DNA from: Sclerodactyla briareus
Taxonomy: Eukaryota > Echinodermata > Holothuroidea > Dendrochirotida > Sclerodactylidae
Direction: 5' to 3'
DNA length: 64,000 nucleotides
Assembly (NCBI GenBank): GCA_026419785.1
Contig: JAODTK010005920.1
Location: forward strand, 1 to 64,000
In this document: positions 1 through 11,498 of the stretch, in pieces
Layout: each line of letters opens with the position of its first letter
How positions within the stretch are numbered: position 1 is the stretch's first letter
Program-made: the position numbers and the translations under genes
The notes under the pieces: generated by a model
Databases searched by the model: none
What the model saw: only the letters and a program-made list of their open reading frames with translations
What the model was told of the DNA's origin: nothing

Positions 1-1440
1 TGCTATTCATTTTCTGAAGATAAGATATTGCAAGACTTTTTTCACGTCAATACAGATTGTGTTTAAGGTGAATACAATGGAAAAGTGGACATTGCAACCA
101 TTCAAAGTATGCATTTACACTGTGATCAAAATTTCTATCAGCACCAATAATATATTGAACGGAAAACCATCTGAATATTGGGTGTCATTCCATTGGGTAA
201 TGACCCATAATACGGAAGTAGCATATATACAGAATGGAGCCCTCAAATTGAAAAACCGTTGGAAAATGGTATATAATTAATGAAATGAAATTCAAAATCA
301 AATATTAAATTAAATAAATATTTAATGATATTAATAATAAACGGGCTGTCATTGATAATTACTTTAGAAATAAAACAATGTTAAATAAATGAAGTCTATT
401 TGTGGTTCCAATACCCAGTAGCAACCTGCAATATGATATTCAAAATATTACTGGGGGTAGGAATAATAGTCATGATTAGGAAATGGAAAATATCAAATTT
501 GGGAAAATTGTACCAATTGATGTAACACCAATTCTTGTTAATGATTATCATGGGATAACTATTACGTGGGATAATTTTTATCACAGCCTATGGTTTAGGT
601 GGCATAGTGACATAATGTTATGATGTTTGGATATGGAGAAAAAAACAATAGGACCAAGGGGATTACTACACGAATTGATTTTACGAAGAATACACCTTAC
701 TATTTCTCTGAAAATTGTATAGAGCGCCGCGAAGAATGGTTCAGGAGTGATACAGTTATGTTTCATAGTGTGGGGTCTGTGTTTTGGTCGCACAATGAGG
801 GTCTGAATGTTTATTAACCTATAGTGATTAATGTTGGTAGTATTTACAAATTAACATACGAATATTTAAAAAAATAAAACGAATACTTCTAAATGCCGGA
901 CATTTATCCGAAGGTACCGCAGAATGAGAAGTACTTCAGATTACAAAAATGATAATACAAAAAGAAATAGAAGTGAAAGAGATAAAAGAGTTTCCCTGTA
1001 TAAAAAGTATAACCAAAATTATTAATACTATAACTACACTAGAAACATTTCAGAGGTGTGTGGAGATGTTACTTGCGCTTCAGGAATTGCAGCTATTGGT
1101 GGGGTATTACTTCACCCATGGATGTGCTCGGAAGGTGTGATATTGCTTTGGTGTTATTGTGTTGGCACACAAATGTTTTCACAAAAAACTGAAAACTAAA
1201 ACTAAAGAACATAATGAAATTAGAATTTTGGCAAATCAAAAAAAACTAAAACTATTTGTAAATATATTTTCACAGGCTCTGGTGATGTGCTATCGTCAAG
1301 AAGAATTTCTAATTATTACCAAAGAACCGACAAGTTCAATGAATAAAAAGAAAGTATTAGAAGAAATAATGATAAACTCGGAAAGCAGCTCTAGATAACC
1401 AAAAAAAGATTATTCAAAAAAAAACTTGAATCAGCGTCAG
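1..1440 (+). other. AT-rich ORF-bearing segment, identity unknown
   Basis: This stretch is clearly more AT-rich than the sequence after about 1,490 and holds several plus-strand open stretches broken by stops or frame changes: 59-280, about 396-610, 620-817, about 880-1,195 and 1,159-1,398. The 620-817 ORF (65 residues) has ordinary amino-acid diversity, with runs such as TPYYFSENCIERREEW. A stretch near 1,050-1,190 reads EVCGDVTCASGIAAIGGVLL, hydrophobic and Cys-bearing like a membrane segment. I recognise no family. Candidates are a decayed mobile element, an old viral insertion, or chance ORFs in AT-rich DNA; I cannot choose among them. Confidence 0.3.
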
Positions 1441-2234
1441 GTTTATAAAATAGATTTATAGAGTAAGAATGAAAGACCCCCTCCTTAAATCCAGATTCAT
1501 TTAATCAGACTTTAGTCACATGTGAATAAGTACCCTCTCTCGTGGATACCAAGAGGTACATCACGAGGGATGGTGTTGCACCGAGTGCTTATGGATTGAG
1601 ACCGGGTGGTCATAAGTATATTTAGAGATTGTAGAGAGACCTGGACGATTATAGTTATATTTAGAGAGACCTGGACGCATTTTGGGTCTTAGTGCGTCCA
1701 GGATACCATTGTACATACTACTGGGTTGTGCTGAGGTAATTGCGCGTACCTAGTGGCAAAGGAGTTTGAGTCAGTCCATCATTCACTAGAGTGTCAGTGT
1801 GACTGGCTATGTAGTTCTTCCACATCGAGTTCGGACATCGCAAGCTAAGTAGGCCTGAGGCTAAGCCTAGATGTATGCTCTAGCGGTACGAGTCTTGTTT
1901 TTTTCATTATCAGTGGGAAGGGGTAGAAACAAGAGTGTCTCCGTCCTGCAAGATCTAACAGCAAAATAGCGAAGAACTATTCGCAAAATAACAGAATAAT
2001 AAATATTCTTTCAGAAATTGATTCGTATATTGCGTCATACCTGCCTCACTATTGCATAATTTAGCCGCACAATTGGCGTATCATTGCTCGCCGCCGATAA
2101 CTCGTTGATTTTATTACAGTACCATTTGCGCGAGCGGTTCTTTTGGGCGATTTCACAGGATCCCCCGCGCGTTCAATGGCGCAAATTGTTTTGCACAGAG
2201 TAAAATATGGCGATGTTACGTCTACGTATAATGT
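1441..2234. other. No gene seen
   Basis: No coding pattern is visible. A short direct duplication (agagagacctggacg) lies near 1,632 and 1,664. At about 1,800-1,882 the plus strand weakly resembles the internal promoter region of 5S rRNA genes: gcaagctaagtagg, then a CCTG...CTAAG...TAGATG block. It is too short and too diverged to call a 5S gene. Confidence 0.3.
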
Positions 2235-2599
2235 CTATGGTATTTCCATGCAATCTTACTGGCTTGCTAGCCCGATAGTGGATTTTGGAGTGGAAACAAT
2301 TTAGTTCAAATAATTTCCAAAACAAAACCATCCATAACTGTTTCAACACTGTGATGATATTTTATACAACTTGTCTCTATTTTAACGACACCAGACCAGA
2401 CACCTAAATTTGAACACATTTTGATGTTTTTAAACCACTGACGTGTCAATATTGCTAATTAAATGTCCAAACCTGTCAATCGTGAAGTTCTAATCGTATT
2501 TTAGGCGCTATCGTTGACATTTGAACAATATGGTATTAGAAACTAAACACCGGTTGTTTAGGTTTAAAGATAGTATGCGTCCCGGTGTTTGATAAATAT

Positions 2600-4340
2600 A
2601 ATAATAATTATATTATATGATGTTATTATTGTGCAATCTAGTGCACAGCTCTCAACGCGCTTGTGCACTCGGGAATCATAGACAATGCGTCCTTGTGGAA
2701 GGTAGGGCTGGGCAGGTTTCGCATGTGTAGTTGCGACATTCCAGTAGCGATTCACATAGGAGCGCCCACTGATGAGCTCTAACAGAGCGAAACAGGACTG
2801 TCTGCAGATTGAGTATTTACGCTCCTCTACCCACTGGCTACCAATGTATACTTGTTTTGTTGAGCACTCTAGTTTCGTAGATACGGCGCATTGGTGTGTA
2901 TTCTTGTTAGTTTGAATTTTCAAGACGCAATTCTACTTGCATTACGCATCGCACGTTCTTACGAGCTCGTGCACTGGAATTCATAGATAATATGCGTCCT
3001 TGTGGAGGTAGGACTGGGGATGTTTAGCCATGTGTCGTTGTACCTTCCAGTCGCGATTACACTCTGAGCTGCCATGATGAGCTCTAAAAGAGCGAAAGCA
3101 AAAGGACTTGTCGCACGATTGATATATTACGCTCTACACTGTGCTACCACGGTAAACTTGTTTTGTGAGCACTACTAGTTTCGTGACGGCGCCATGGTTG
3201 GTGTAGTCTTGGTAGTTTGAATTTTCAAGACACAATTCTATTTGCTTTACGCATCGCACGCTCTTACGAGCTTGTGCAATCTGGAATCAAGACAATGGTC
3301 CTTGGGAAGTTGGACTGGGCGACTGGAGTTTCGCCATGTGTAGTTGTACTTCAGTCGCGGGATTCACACTCTGGAGTGCCACTGATGAGCTCTAAAAGAG
3401 CGAAACAGGACTGTGGCGATTGAGTAATTGCTCCTCTACACTGTGTACCAAGGTAAGACTTTGTTTTTGTTGGAGCACTCTAGTTCGTGACGGCCGCATT
3501 GTTGTGTAGTCTTGTTAGTTTGAATTTGCAAGACCGCAATGTATTGCCATTACGCATCGCAAGCTCTTAAGAGCTGTGCCACTCTGGAATTCATAGACCA
3601 AGGGTCCTTGTGGAAGGTAGGGCTGGGCATGTTTCGCATGTGAGTGTCCATGCCAGTCGCGATTCACACTCTGAGCTGCACTGATGAGCTCTAAAAGAGC
3701 GAAATAGGACTGTCTGCAGGTTGAGTATATTACGCTCCGCTAACTGTGCTACCAAGGTTAATACTTTGTTGGGTTGAGACTCTAGTTTCGTGACGGCGGC
3801 ATTGTTTGTGTAGTCTTGTTAGTTTGAATTTTCAAGACGCAATTCTATTTGCATTACGCAGCGCACGATTTACGAGCTTGTGCACTCTGGATTCATAGAC
3901 CATTGCTCCTTGTGGAAGGTAGGGGATCTGGGCATGTTTCGCATGGGTTAGTTGTAAATTCAGTCGCGCCATTCACACTCTGAGCTGCCACTGATGAGCT
4001 CTAAAAGAGCGAAACAGGACCTGTATGCAGATTGATATATTACGTCCTCCCCACGGTGCTACCAGGTAATACTTTGTTTGGTGAGCACTCTAGTTTCGTG
4101 ACGGCGCAGTTTTGTGTAGTAGTCTGGTAGTGTGAATTTTCAAGACGCAATTTTATTTGCATCGCATCGCACGCTCTTACGGGTACGGCTTGTGCATTCT
4201 GGAATTCATAGACAATGTTCTTGTGGAAGGTAGGATAGGACCTGGGAATGTTTCGCGGTAGTTGTACATTCCAGTCGCGATTCACACTCTGAGGCGCACT
4301 GTGAGCCTCTAAAAGAGAGAAACAGGCTGTCTGAGATTGA
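2600..4340. repeat. 305-bp satellite array, about 5-6 copies
   Basis: The anchor gaattttcaagac(g/a)caatt recurs at 2,914, 3,219, 3,522 (variant), 3,826 and 4,134, giving periods of 303-308 bp. Each unit also carries gagctctaaaagagcgaaac, a region near tcgtgacggcg, and tgtgcactctggaattcatag. Copies differ mainly by single-base insertions and deletions and less by substitutions. First and last copies are partial. The 119-residue minus ORF at 2,564-2,923 and the 81-residue minus ORF at 4,040-4,285 are by-products of the repeat. Confidence 0.9.
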
Positions 4341-4342
4341 GT

Positions 4343-4381
<39 letters not shown>

Positions 4382-4396
4382 TAATAATAATAATAA

Positions 4397-4427
<31 letters not shown>

Positions 4428-4428
4428 T
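4341..4428. repeat. (TAA)n microsatellite
   Basis: Nearly pure TAA/AAT repeat with a few interruptions, closing the satellite array on its right side. A shorter version (ataataataattatatta) borders the array on its left near 2,596. Confidence 0.95.
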
Positions 4429-4560
4429 AAAGCGGAACCCGCCCCGCCGAGTGATGGAAAAAAAGGGCTCACCCGCGTGCCCGAACGCCCGTCCGCCCGC
4501 CCGCGTGCCATAATAAAACACGGCTTTAGACATTTTATGAATCGAAGAAGGTAATGTTCG

Positions 4561-4979
4561 CCGACAGTGTGAACATTTTTTTTCATCACGGAATCAACGA
4601 ACGAAACAAACTCTCAACCATTGCGAAGTCAATTTACGCTATCACCTCCCCTCACCCCTCAATGAGGAATCTCAGAGCTAGGCACTATTTCTCAAATTTT
4701 TCAGTGTGCTAGTCGTCCAACCGTGGGCTCTCCGCCGATATATTTTTAGCTCCCCTCAATTGACCCTGCAACGGATCATCACCATTCCCCGATATCCTGG
4801 TACACTGACTGATAAACGCCCCAGAGGTTACCCCCCCCCCCCCCACAACACACACACACAATCAGGTAGGCCTTTCCGAGAAACTCTACAGTATTCCGTT
4901 TTTAAGCCAGTTTTTTTTATTGCTTTTTCTACTCCCCCCCCCCCGCCACACAATCGTGTTACCCTAGTCAGGCCTACAT
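4561..4979. other. No gene; C runs and a CA run
   Basis: Contains poly-C runs near 4,831 and 4,936 and a short CA repeat near 4,850. The 100-residue plus ORF at 4,706-5,008 is proline-rich only because of the C runs and is not supported as a gene. Confidence 0.5.
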
Positions 4980-6190
4980 CCCTCCATGTGATCGGCTATC
5001 CCCCTTGATTGAATGGCATTCCAAAACCAATGCGTTTACACGAGGTGTCCGACCTCAGTGACCTCTGCTGACTTCACAGACCTCTGACCTCTACCCCCGA
5101 AAAGCCTTACCGGTGAATATGTCCTCAACAAAAGGACTCGGGAACACAAACATTGAGCTTCGTCCATTCCGGTGGTGGATTGGTGGAGTTATGCGTTTTA
5201 CAGCTAAAAGTAGCTAATTAGATAACCATTACTAATTAATTCCTATTTTTGACAAGCAGTACCCCGGTCTACACTAGAGGACAAAGGGTAGTGTCACTTC
5301 CATGAGGAGCTATACCCGCCAACAATCTTCTATTTTTACCTAAAAATTACCCCCGGCCCGATCGTATTACCATGGCAATATAAAAAAGCAACACCGAATT
5401 CCAACTTGATGCAGAACAAGAATTCGATATGGACTTATTTTGATCTTATGAGGTTATTTTACTTCTATTAACCTAAAATGACCTTTGCCTGACTTAGGAG
5501 CTAATGTAAGCATCATCAATCAGCGCACCCGATCCATCCATCCATACCACTGAGTCGTCGGTTTTGGGTTCGCAAGCAAAAAAGGTGCCAAAGTATCCGT
5601 AATTCAATAGGTTCCTATTTTTCAACCGAAATTGAACCCCGTCTACACCAAAAAACAATAGAGTTCATGTACATACTTCCCCAGTCCACAAGGAAGCTAC
5701 ACGCGTACCCAATTTAACTTGTTCAGATTCGGCATTCTGGACTTATCGTGATTACTAGATTCTTCTTAGACTTCGACCTATGCTGACCTCCGCTCGAGTC
5801 TGATGATCTCTGACCAGACCCCTTGCAAAGCAATGGGGCTCATGTACGTATCACGGGTAACACACCCACCAATTAGGGCCAATGTTATGACCTTCATACA
5901 TTCAGAAGGTGTGAAGTTATCGTGTTCACAACTAAATTTAATAAGAATATTGATTTTAACGACATTTTTATGTTGAACACAGATGACCCCCAAACTACAT
6001 ACAAAATGAAAGCTGGCAGCTGAACACCCACTTTCAACTTGATCTGGCCACTAGCGCTCGGGACTTACATTGTTTACTTGGCTTTCAGCCTTTGACCTCT
6101 GTTGATCTCAGCTTAACGCGAGGAGATGACCTGACCCTGAAATTCATACTCCTTATGGGGAATTACACCTACCAAGTATGAGTTGCATCG
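4980..6190 (-). repeat. Degenerate TGACCT-rich dispersed repeats
   Basis: Repeated modules carry TGACCT/GACCTCTG runs (near 5,055-5,095, 5,478, 6,087-6,145) together with a tag like tccatgaggagctata (5,300), ccacaaggaagctac (5,687) and ttatggggaattacacctacc (6,152). In reverse complement these resemble the plus-strand copies at 9,490-10,430. No coding sequence is seen. Confidence 0.55.
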
Positions 6191-6720
6191 ACATGAACGA
6201 GTTATCGCATTTACGAGCCAGACGCAGCACTCACATGGTATTCAGCAGCAACCTACCAAGAATTTGAAAATACCTCTTTCAAATTCGGCAAGATGTGTAT
6301 ATTCTTTCGAATTAAATGATTGCACAGTGGCGAGGAAAGTAAAGTTAGGTTGGGTGAATAGCTGTGACCGACAGGGGTGATCTCCCTCATCCCCCCCCCC
6401 TTCCCTCTTGGGAGGTGCAATTATCAAGTCGCCTCAGATGCAATTTTTTGCAATATAGAACTGCTAAACACCCACTCCGTTTGGAAATTTAATTTCCACT
6501 TATCTGACATGTCTTATGGGGTAGCAGCAGGTGGGTTCGGGCCAAGCTTGGTGTCGGGAACATTATGGAGACGTCCGGCAGCTAGGCGCTCTTCACAGCG
6601 TATGCTCCAAACTTTCCTTCCCTGCCCCAAGTCCCTGTGCTGATGGCGCCTGTGAGAAGGCGAAGGTTCATCCACCAAGTCTTTATTACGACCTGACCAG
6701 GATGCGAAAAAAGGCCTCCC
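6191..6720. other. No recognised feature
   Basis: Short ORFs occur on both strands (for example 6,377-6,643 and 6,531-6,767, plus) but none shows a recognisable domain, splice context or homology to the rest of the window. A C run lies near 6,391. Confidence 0.3.
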
Positions 6721-6724
6721 CGGG

Positions 6725-6985
6725 TAAAGGGCTGTTCAGTGCGATACGATTGTATATGATACGATAATTTTAACGGACGTCGAGTTGAAACGTGTTATTT
6801 GCAATAGGATTGTTCACACTAGTGCGATACAGCACGATACGATACGATAAAATTATCGGACGTCAAGTTGAAAATATTTTAACTTTTATCGTACGATAAA
6901 TTTATCGATTTAGCGATTAATTGCGCAATGCAGTGATAAACTTGCAATTATGCAATGAGTATGGGACGCCGAACGGGCTATCGGG
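6725..6985. repeat. AT-rich palindromic element, copy 1
   Basis: Contains several palindromes (cgataaaattatcg, cgtacg, gataaatttatcg). The part at 6,838-6,985 matches 16,425-16,575, including gtcaagttgaaaatat, gcaatgcagtgataaac and gagtatgggacgccgaac. It is probably a small non-autonomous element; the ends are not defined. Confidence 0.6.
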
Positions 6986-7555
6986 GGGGGGGGACGTTTG
7001 GCGTGAAAAGTGAGTTTTAGCAATAAAATCAGGGGTTGTGATTAATGTATTGGGTAATGTTGTATTCGAGGCACACATTGGCCTCTGATTGAGCTGCTCG
7101 GCGCTAGTTGCCATTCATAAGGCCTAGGAAACATATAGTTCTAATCCATGATGCCCTCCCCACATAGTGCATGACAGTAGAAGGCAGGGGGGGCGTGTTG
7201 CATCGACGTCCACCAAGTACTATGTATAACCTGCAAAGGCTGGAGATATGCGGTTGATAGTTAGTGGCCGGGGAGGGGTGTTGTGGCCGTTTGAGTGGGG
7301 CAGGGGAGAATTTCTTAGATGGGAGATGTACTGAAGTTCCCCCCAAGAGAGGGTTGACCACAGGCATGTCCGTCTTGACGGGAAGAAATTCACCATAACC
7401 CTCATCATCCTCGTGGGAAGAAAAAGTTGGGAAAATGAACAAGGAAGGCAACGGTAATGAGCTATGGGGGGGGGGGGGGGGTAATATCGATCTAACGTTT
7501 AGTAAAATAATGTCTGTTGGCCAGTGATGAAAGTGGCGGGTTGCAATATTATTAC
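6986..7555 (-). other. 179-codon minus ORF (7,104-7,643), not recognised
   Basis: The longest open frame of its kind here runs on the minus strand from 7,643 to 7,104. It includes a proline stretch encoded by a G run on the plus strand (7,467-7,481) and overlaps the LINE fragment that starts near 7,560. No domain, signal peptide or splice sites are recognised. Low-complexity and repeat overlap make a real gene unlikely. Confidence 0.2.
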
Positions 7556-7559
7556 GGTT

Positions 7560-8060
7560 GTTTGAGCAGAGTAACCAAACTCTGTGTTTTACCTCAATTG
7601 TGCTTCCAGTCTTCCTATACTCTTGTGAGGTGTGAATGCTCACTGTTGGACTGAGGCGGAGACTGAGTGCTTTCTTGGCTAACCTTATTTCACCGTATCC
7701 GCTGCCAGGTAGGACTGGGTATCCAACGACAGGTATTTAGGAAGGAGGGGATGGTGAGGTCAGCTGCATGAGTCGTGATCGTCAACGCGCTTCTTTGGAC
7801 ATATTATATGGCGGGTCTCCAAGTGAACGAACCCGTCCACGGTGCTCTGTCTTCACGGACCCTCTAGTTAGTTCTGTCTGCCAGGACGGCCACGTAGAGT
7901 CATGGTGGCGCAGCTGCGCGGGTACTCCGGAATAGTAGCGGGAAAGGGACAGGCTCGGGCCTGGTCGCTTGCTCAGAGAAAGGCTGGGTGATTGGAGGCG
8001 GCGGATGGACTCGGCTAAGTACCTTCCAGGCATCGCATTCCACGATTGATCGTAGTTTAG
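7560..8060 (+). mobile_element. LINE 3' end fragment, frameshifted
   Basis: Reading across frames gives LLTVGLRRRL near 7,640, then SRDRQ near 7,770, and a tail AWSLA near 7,955. The same order and spacing occur in the larger LINE at 61,290-61,720 (LRRRLD, RDRQL, RSWSLARTK). It is a truncated and decayed non-LTR retrotransposon tail. The 124-residue minus ORF at 7,782-8,156 is antisense to it. Confidence 0.7.
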
Positions 8061-9489
8061 GCAATTTGAATCGTGAGGAAATTTATGTATGGAATGGTCA
8101 GTGATGTCCATAAAACGCGTGAATCGGGTGTCTCTAGTTGCACGTAATGTCTCCACGACTAGAGAAAAGGCTGTAACTGTTGTTGCTTACTTTGAAATGG
8201 GTCGATAAACACTATTTCTCCAACCCCTGCTGGAAGGCGATTGCACTCCTCGCGTTGATACCACTTGCACACATACTAGCACATTTCACATCCATGTTGA
8301 TCTACCTATGGAATGTTTGTCTCAGCAACTTTCCCCGATCGCGACTTTAGAGGGAAATTCCAGCCAAATTATTACTCTTGTGTTATAAGTTGAGAGATAA
8401 CAACTCATTCAAATATCACTTCGTTCAAGTTCATAGCATGTTCGGTTGGGAAGATATGACGTCCTCAAATATTAATACAATTTGCTGATTTAGGCAAAAC
8501 TGGCAACCTTTTTTGATGTCATAATCTACCCATTCTAAGGAAAGAATATTTCTTAACATTTCTTAGTTTGGTAGATCGAATAATCAAATGTTGCCAATTT
8601 GCAAAATGCCACTGAGCATGATTATTGAACAATCTTAAAAAATGGAACTGTGAAACCAAACTGACTATGAACATGAAACAAAGTTGATTGGCCTAATTTC
8701 AATTGTACAATCAAATGATATTTGAAATATTTTTTTGGCTGGACTGTTCCTTAAGTTGGAGTAACACAAACTGATCGTGCAGATAACCTACGATGTTACC
8801 ATACGAACACATATAATTGCTTGTATTCTCATCTGCATGTGTAGCTCCCAAGGGGACATTTTTTTTTTTTTCTCTTCAAATAGTGACAAGCAAAAGGCTG
8901 CAATCGCCGTTTTAATAATAATATCATAGGTCTATACCATGGTAGCTGCTTACCAACGACAGCGATCAAAACTGATGAAAAATTCCAGTATCACAATCCA
9001 CTCAATTTTGCAGACGATCTCCCCGAGAAATAAAACTTCATGTTATTGTTTATTTGCCGGGACCATGGGCGGTTCCTACCAGTCTGCCAGTAGGCTGTCG
9101 AAGTGGCCGTGGTAGGCCTCGCCGCCGTAGGGGCCGTTAATAAGTTGTTGCTGGGTGGCCTTAATCTTTCAGAGATGAAGGACTGTACGGAAATTGGAAG
9201 AAGTGTGAACCTATTTGAATATCCTGCACTCTGCAGTGTCATTAGTGGCTCCGCTCGGTGCAAGCCTGAGGTTAAATGTGCAGGTAACCGATTCCGTGTT
9301 TCTACTGGCCAATGGTGTGCTTCCAGTCCGCTATATATGGTGAAGCCGTGGACGATCACTTATTGGTTGCGGCGGAAATTGTATCCTTTTTCTTCCTAGA
9401 CGAAGTCAGATGGATTCTATACGTCATGTCAGCCTCAGTATATGGGTGTGCGTGTGTTGTATTTGGGTAAGTGGCGCCCCCAGCTTGTA
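8061..9489. other. No recognised gene; one unexplained ORF pair
   Basis: At 9,103-9,399 (plus, 98 residues) and 8,991-9,359 (minus, 122 residues) long frames are open on both strands. GC content is higher here (ggcctcgccgccgtaggggcc near 9,115). I recognise no protein in either. The rest (8,061-9,000) is AT-rich and featureless. Confidence 0.25.
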
Positions 9490-10430
9490 AACAAGTAATT
9501 GATCAGATCTGAGTGATGGAGCTCATACTTGGTATGTGGTTCCCCATGAAGAAAGAGATCCTTAATTGGTTTTGTCAGGACAAAGGTCATATGAAGTCAC
9601 TTGTCCTAAATCCTTGTAACACGATAAGTCGGGATGCTTGGTCTGATGAAGACAGATTTGGTGTATTTTTTTTCTTTTTGTGGGGGGTAAAGGGAACCCT
9701 GCTGTTTTTTTTTTTTTTTTTTTTTTTTTTTTTGTGTAGGTAGGAGTCACTTAGTGAAAAAAAAATCAATAATAATTTAGGATGGATGGATAGAGCTCAT
9801 ACGTTACTTGGTATGTTGTGTTCTACCATGTATGGTACCACGAACCGTAATATTTTGTAGGCACGTCAGAGGGTCATCTGAGATCACCAGAGGTCAAAGT
9901 CTGAATTCTTGTAAACACGATAGTTCAGACCGCTGGTCTATCAGCCGTGTATAGCCTTTTAGTCTTAGGGAGTAACCCTATTGATTTTGTGTATGAGTAG
10001 AGCTCAATTTTGGAGAAATATAAATGAGTAAAAAGTAAAGATGGATCAAGTTACCTACTTGATCCCCATGTATTGGGGGTGCGGTCAGATGTCATTCGAG
10101 GTCCACAGATGTCAAAAATTTTGAAATCCTGGTGAATACGAGTCCAGAATGTGTAATCCGAATCCATTCGAAATTTGGTATGCGGATTCCTTACAACAGT
10201 AATAAACGCCCTTGTTCGTTTTTCGTTTGGGTTTGTCAGTAGACGGACGTCATTTCTTTTCCAAAATGATAAATTCGTGCAGAATTGGGTTATCTGCAAC
10301 TTTTGGCTTGTAAAATGAGAAGTAAATGAGCCCCATTGCTGGGTCAGGTCAAGGTCAAACGGAGGTCACAGTTAGTACTCCCTGGACACGATAATTCAAG
10401 AATGTTCAGTCTGACAAGTGAAATTTAGTG
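9490..10430 (+). repeat. Dispersed repeat modules with AGGTCA half-sites
   Basis: At least four diverged modules share a gagctcatacttggtatg-like tag (9,520; 9,793; 10,005) and a gtaacacgata(a/g)tc-like tag (9,613; 9,915; 10,383), with AGGTCA-type words between them (9,890, 10,099, 10,350-10,369). The single module at 37,660-37,800 belongs here. The family is in reverse orientation at 4,980-6,190. Confidence 0.6.
9703..9733. repeat. Poly-T run
   Basis: About 30 consecutive T, inside the first repeat module of this block. Confidence 0.95.
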
Positions 10431-10629
10431 TGGGTGAGGTGTGTCATAAAGAACCCTTTTGTTTTGTTTTGTCACTGTGGGGATGTGCAAACACATGGGA
10501 ATTTTTGGGGAATGCCATGTGTTGCACATGATGGTAAATCCCATTTTGTCGTTGTCTCGAGTTTCATTGATTATCAGAATCATATCGAGTCAAAGGAATC
10601 GCTAAGCCTGGTGACTTCTGGTTGACTCC

Positions 10630-10880
10630 TTACTACCGGATTCTTTGCCACTAGCAAGACCGGGTGTCTGATATCAGGGTTCTCGAGGATGGTGAATGTG
10701 AGTTGCCGAATCCGCGATCGTCAACTGCGTTTCTTCGGGCATGTGGACACGCCTCCCGATGGGGAACGGACGAGTCTGCCCACCTTGTCTCTCAGTAACG
10801 GGAAACAGATAGTTGGTCATTACAATATTGACGACGGTACATTACCGAGGTGTTCAAAAGGTAATCTGAGGTCAGAGGTA
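10630..10880 (+). mobile_element. LINE 3' fragment
   Basis: Plus-strand frame reads VNVSCRIRDRQLRFFGHVDT, matching the C-terminal module of the LINE at 61,430-61,500 (VKVSCLFRDRQLFFFEH). Only this short tail is kept; flanks differ. Confidence 0.8.
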
Positions 10881-11498
10881 CTCTAATGGACAGTTCAAAT
10901 TGAATGATCATGAAAAGGATAAAGTATTAGCGGAGACCAAAATGATACAGTGTGAAATGGCCAGCCAGGGATTTAGGTCGAAGGCCACCTATGGGTATTT
11001 GGTAAAATAAGATATTCGGGCAAGATATGAAAACAACACTTTTCTACCACAATGTATTGAAGATCATAATAGTTGGTCATTGGATTTTTTTAAACAGTGT
11101 TAGGAGAGTTGGACGGTGAAAGGTAATCTAGGAGTCAAGTTTCGGCCATTTGTAACAAATCACAAATGCTTCCATTCTAACCGATACTTCAAAAACGGAT
11201 GATCATGGAAGTTGATCGGTATTATAGAGGACGATACTACCCAGGCAGTCAACACGAAGATTTGCCACATGCATGATGGCTTAAATTGGATGATCGTGTG
11301 TTGGTCAGTATATAAGTCCAGCGTTACATATGGAGATTCAGAAAATGAGGCCAAGAGTTTTGCACTATTGTGGATATCACACGAAATGTCTAATCTACTG
11401 ACGAATGGGCAGAAGCATCATAACATAGAATCAGTACTACAATTGACCAGGGGTCGTTTTCGAGTGTTCACTGATCTGCTGATCAAAGTTCCACACTC
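10881..11498. repeat. Diverged repeat modules
   Basis: The words gttggtcatt and gaaaggtaatct(g)aggtca/ctaggagtca recur near 10,812/10,858 and 11,073/11,120, and gatgatcatg/atgatcgtg near 11,200 and 11,290. Probably old copies of the 9.5-10.4 kb family. The 100-residue plus ORF at 11,212-11,514 is not recognised. Confidence 0.4.

Larger units (their letters stand above)
2235..4560. mobile_element. Inverted-repeat DNA transposon copy with nested satellite
   Basis: Positions 2,235-2,600 align along their whole length with 47,025-47,345, sharing for example actgtttcaacact, ttgctaattaaat and gttgtttaggt. The right side at about 4,480-4,515 (cgtccgcccgcccgcgtgcc) matches the right terminal repeat of the 47-kb copy. 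The shorter copy has only microsatellite between these flanks. This copy instead holds a 305-bp tandem array bordered on both sides by TAA-type microsatellite. A left terminal repeat is not clear here. There is no transposase ORF, so the element is non-autonomous. Confidence 0.6.

Noticed and set aside
7104..7643. 179-residue minus ORF as a gene
   Set aside because: Overlaps a sense LINE fragment and a G run, has proline low complexity and no recognisable domain.
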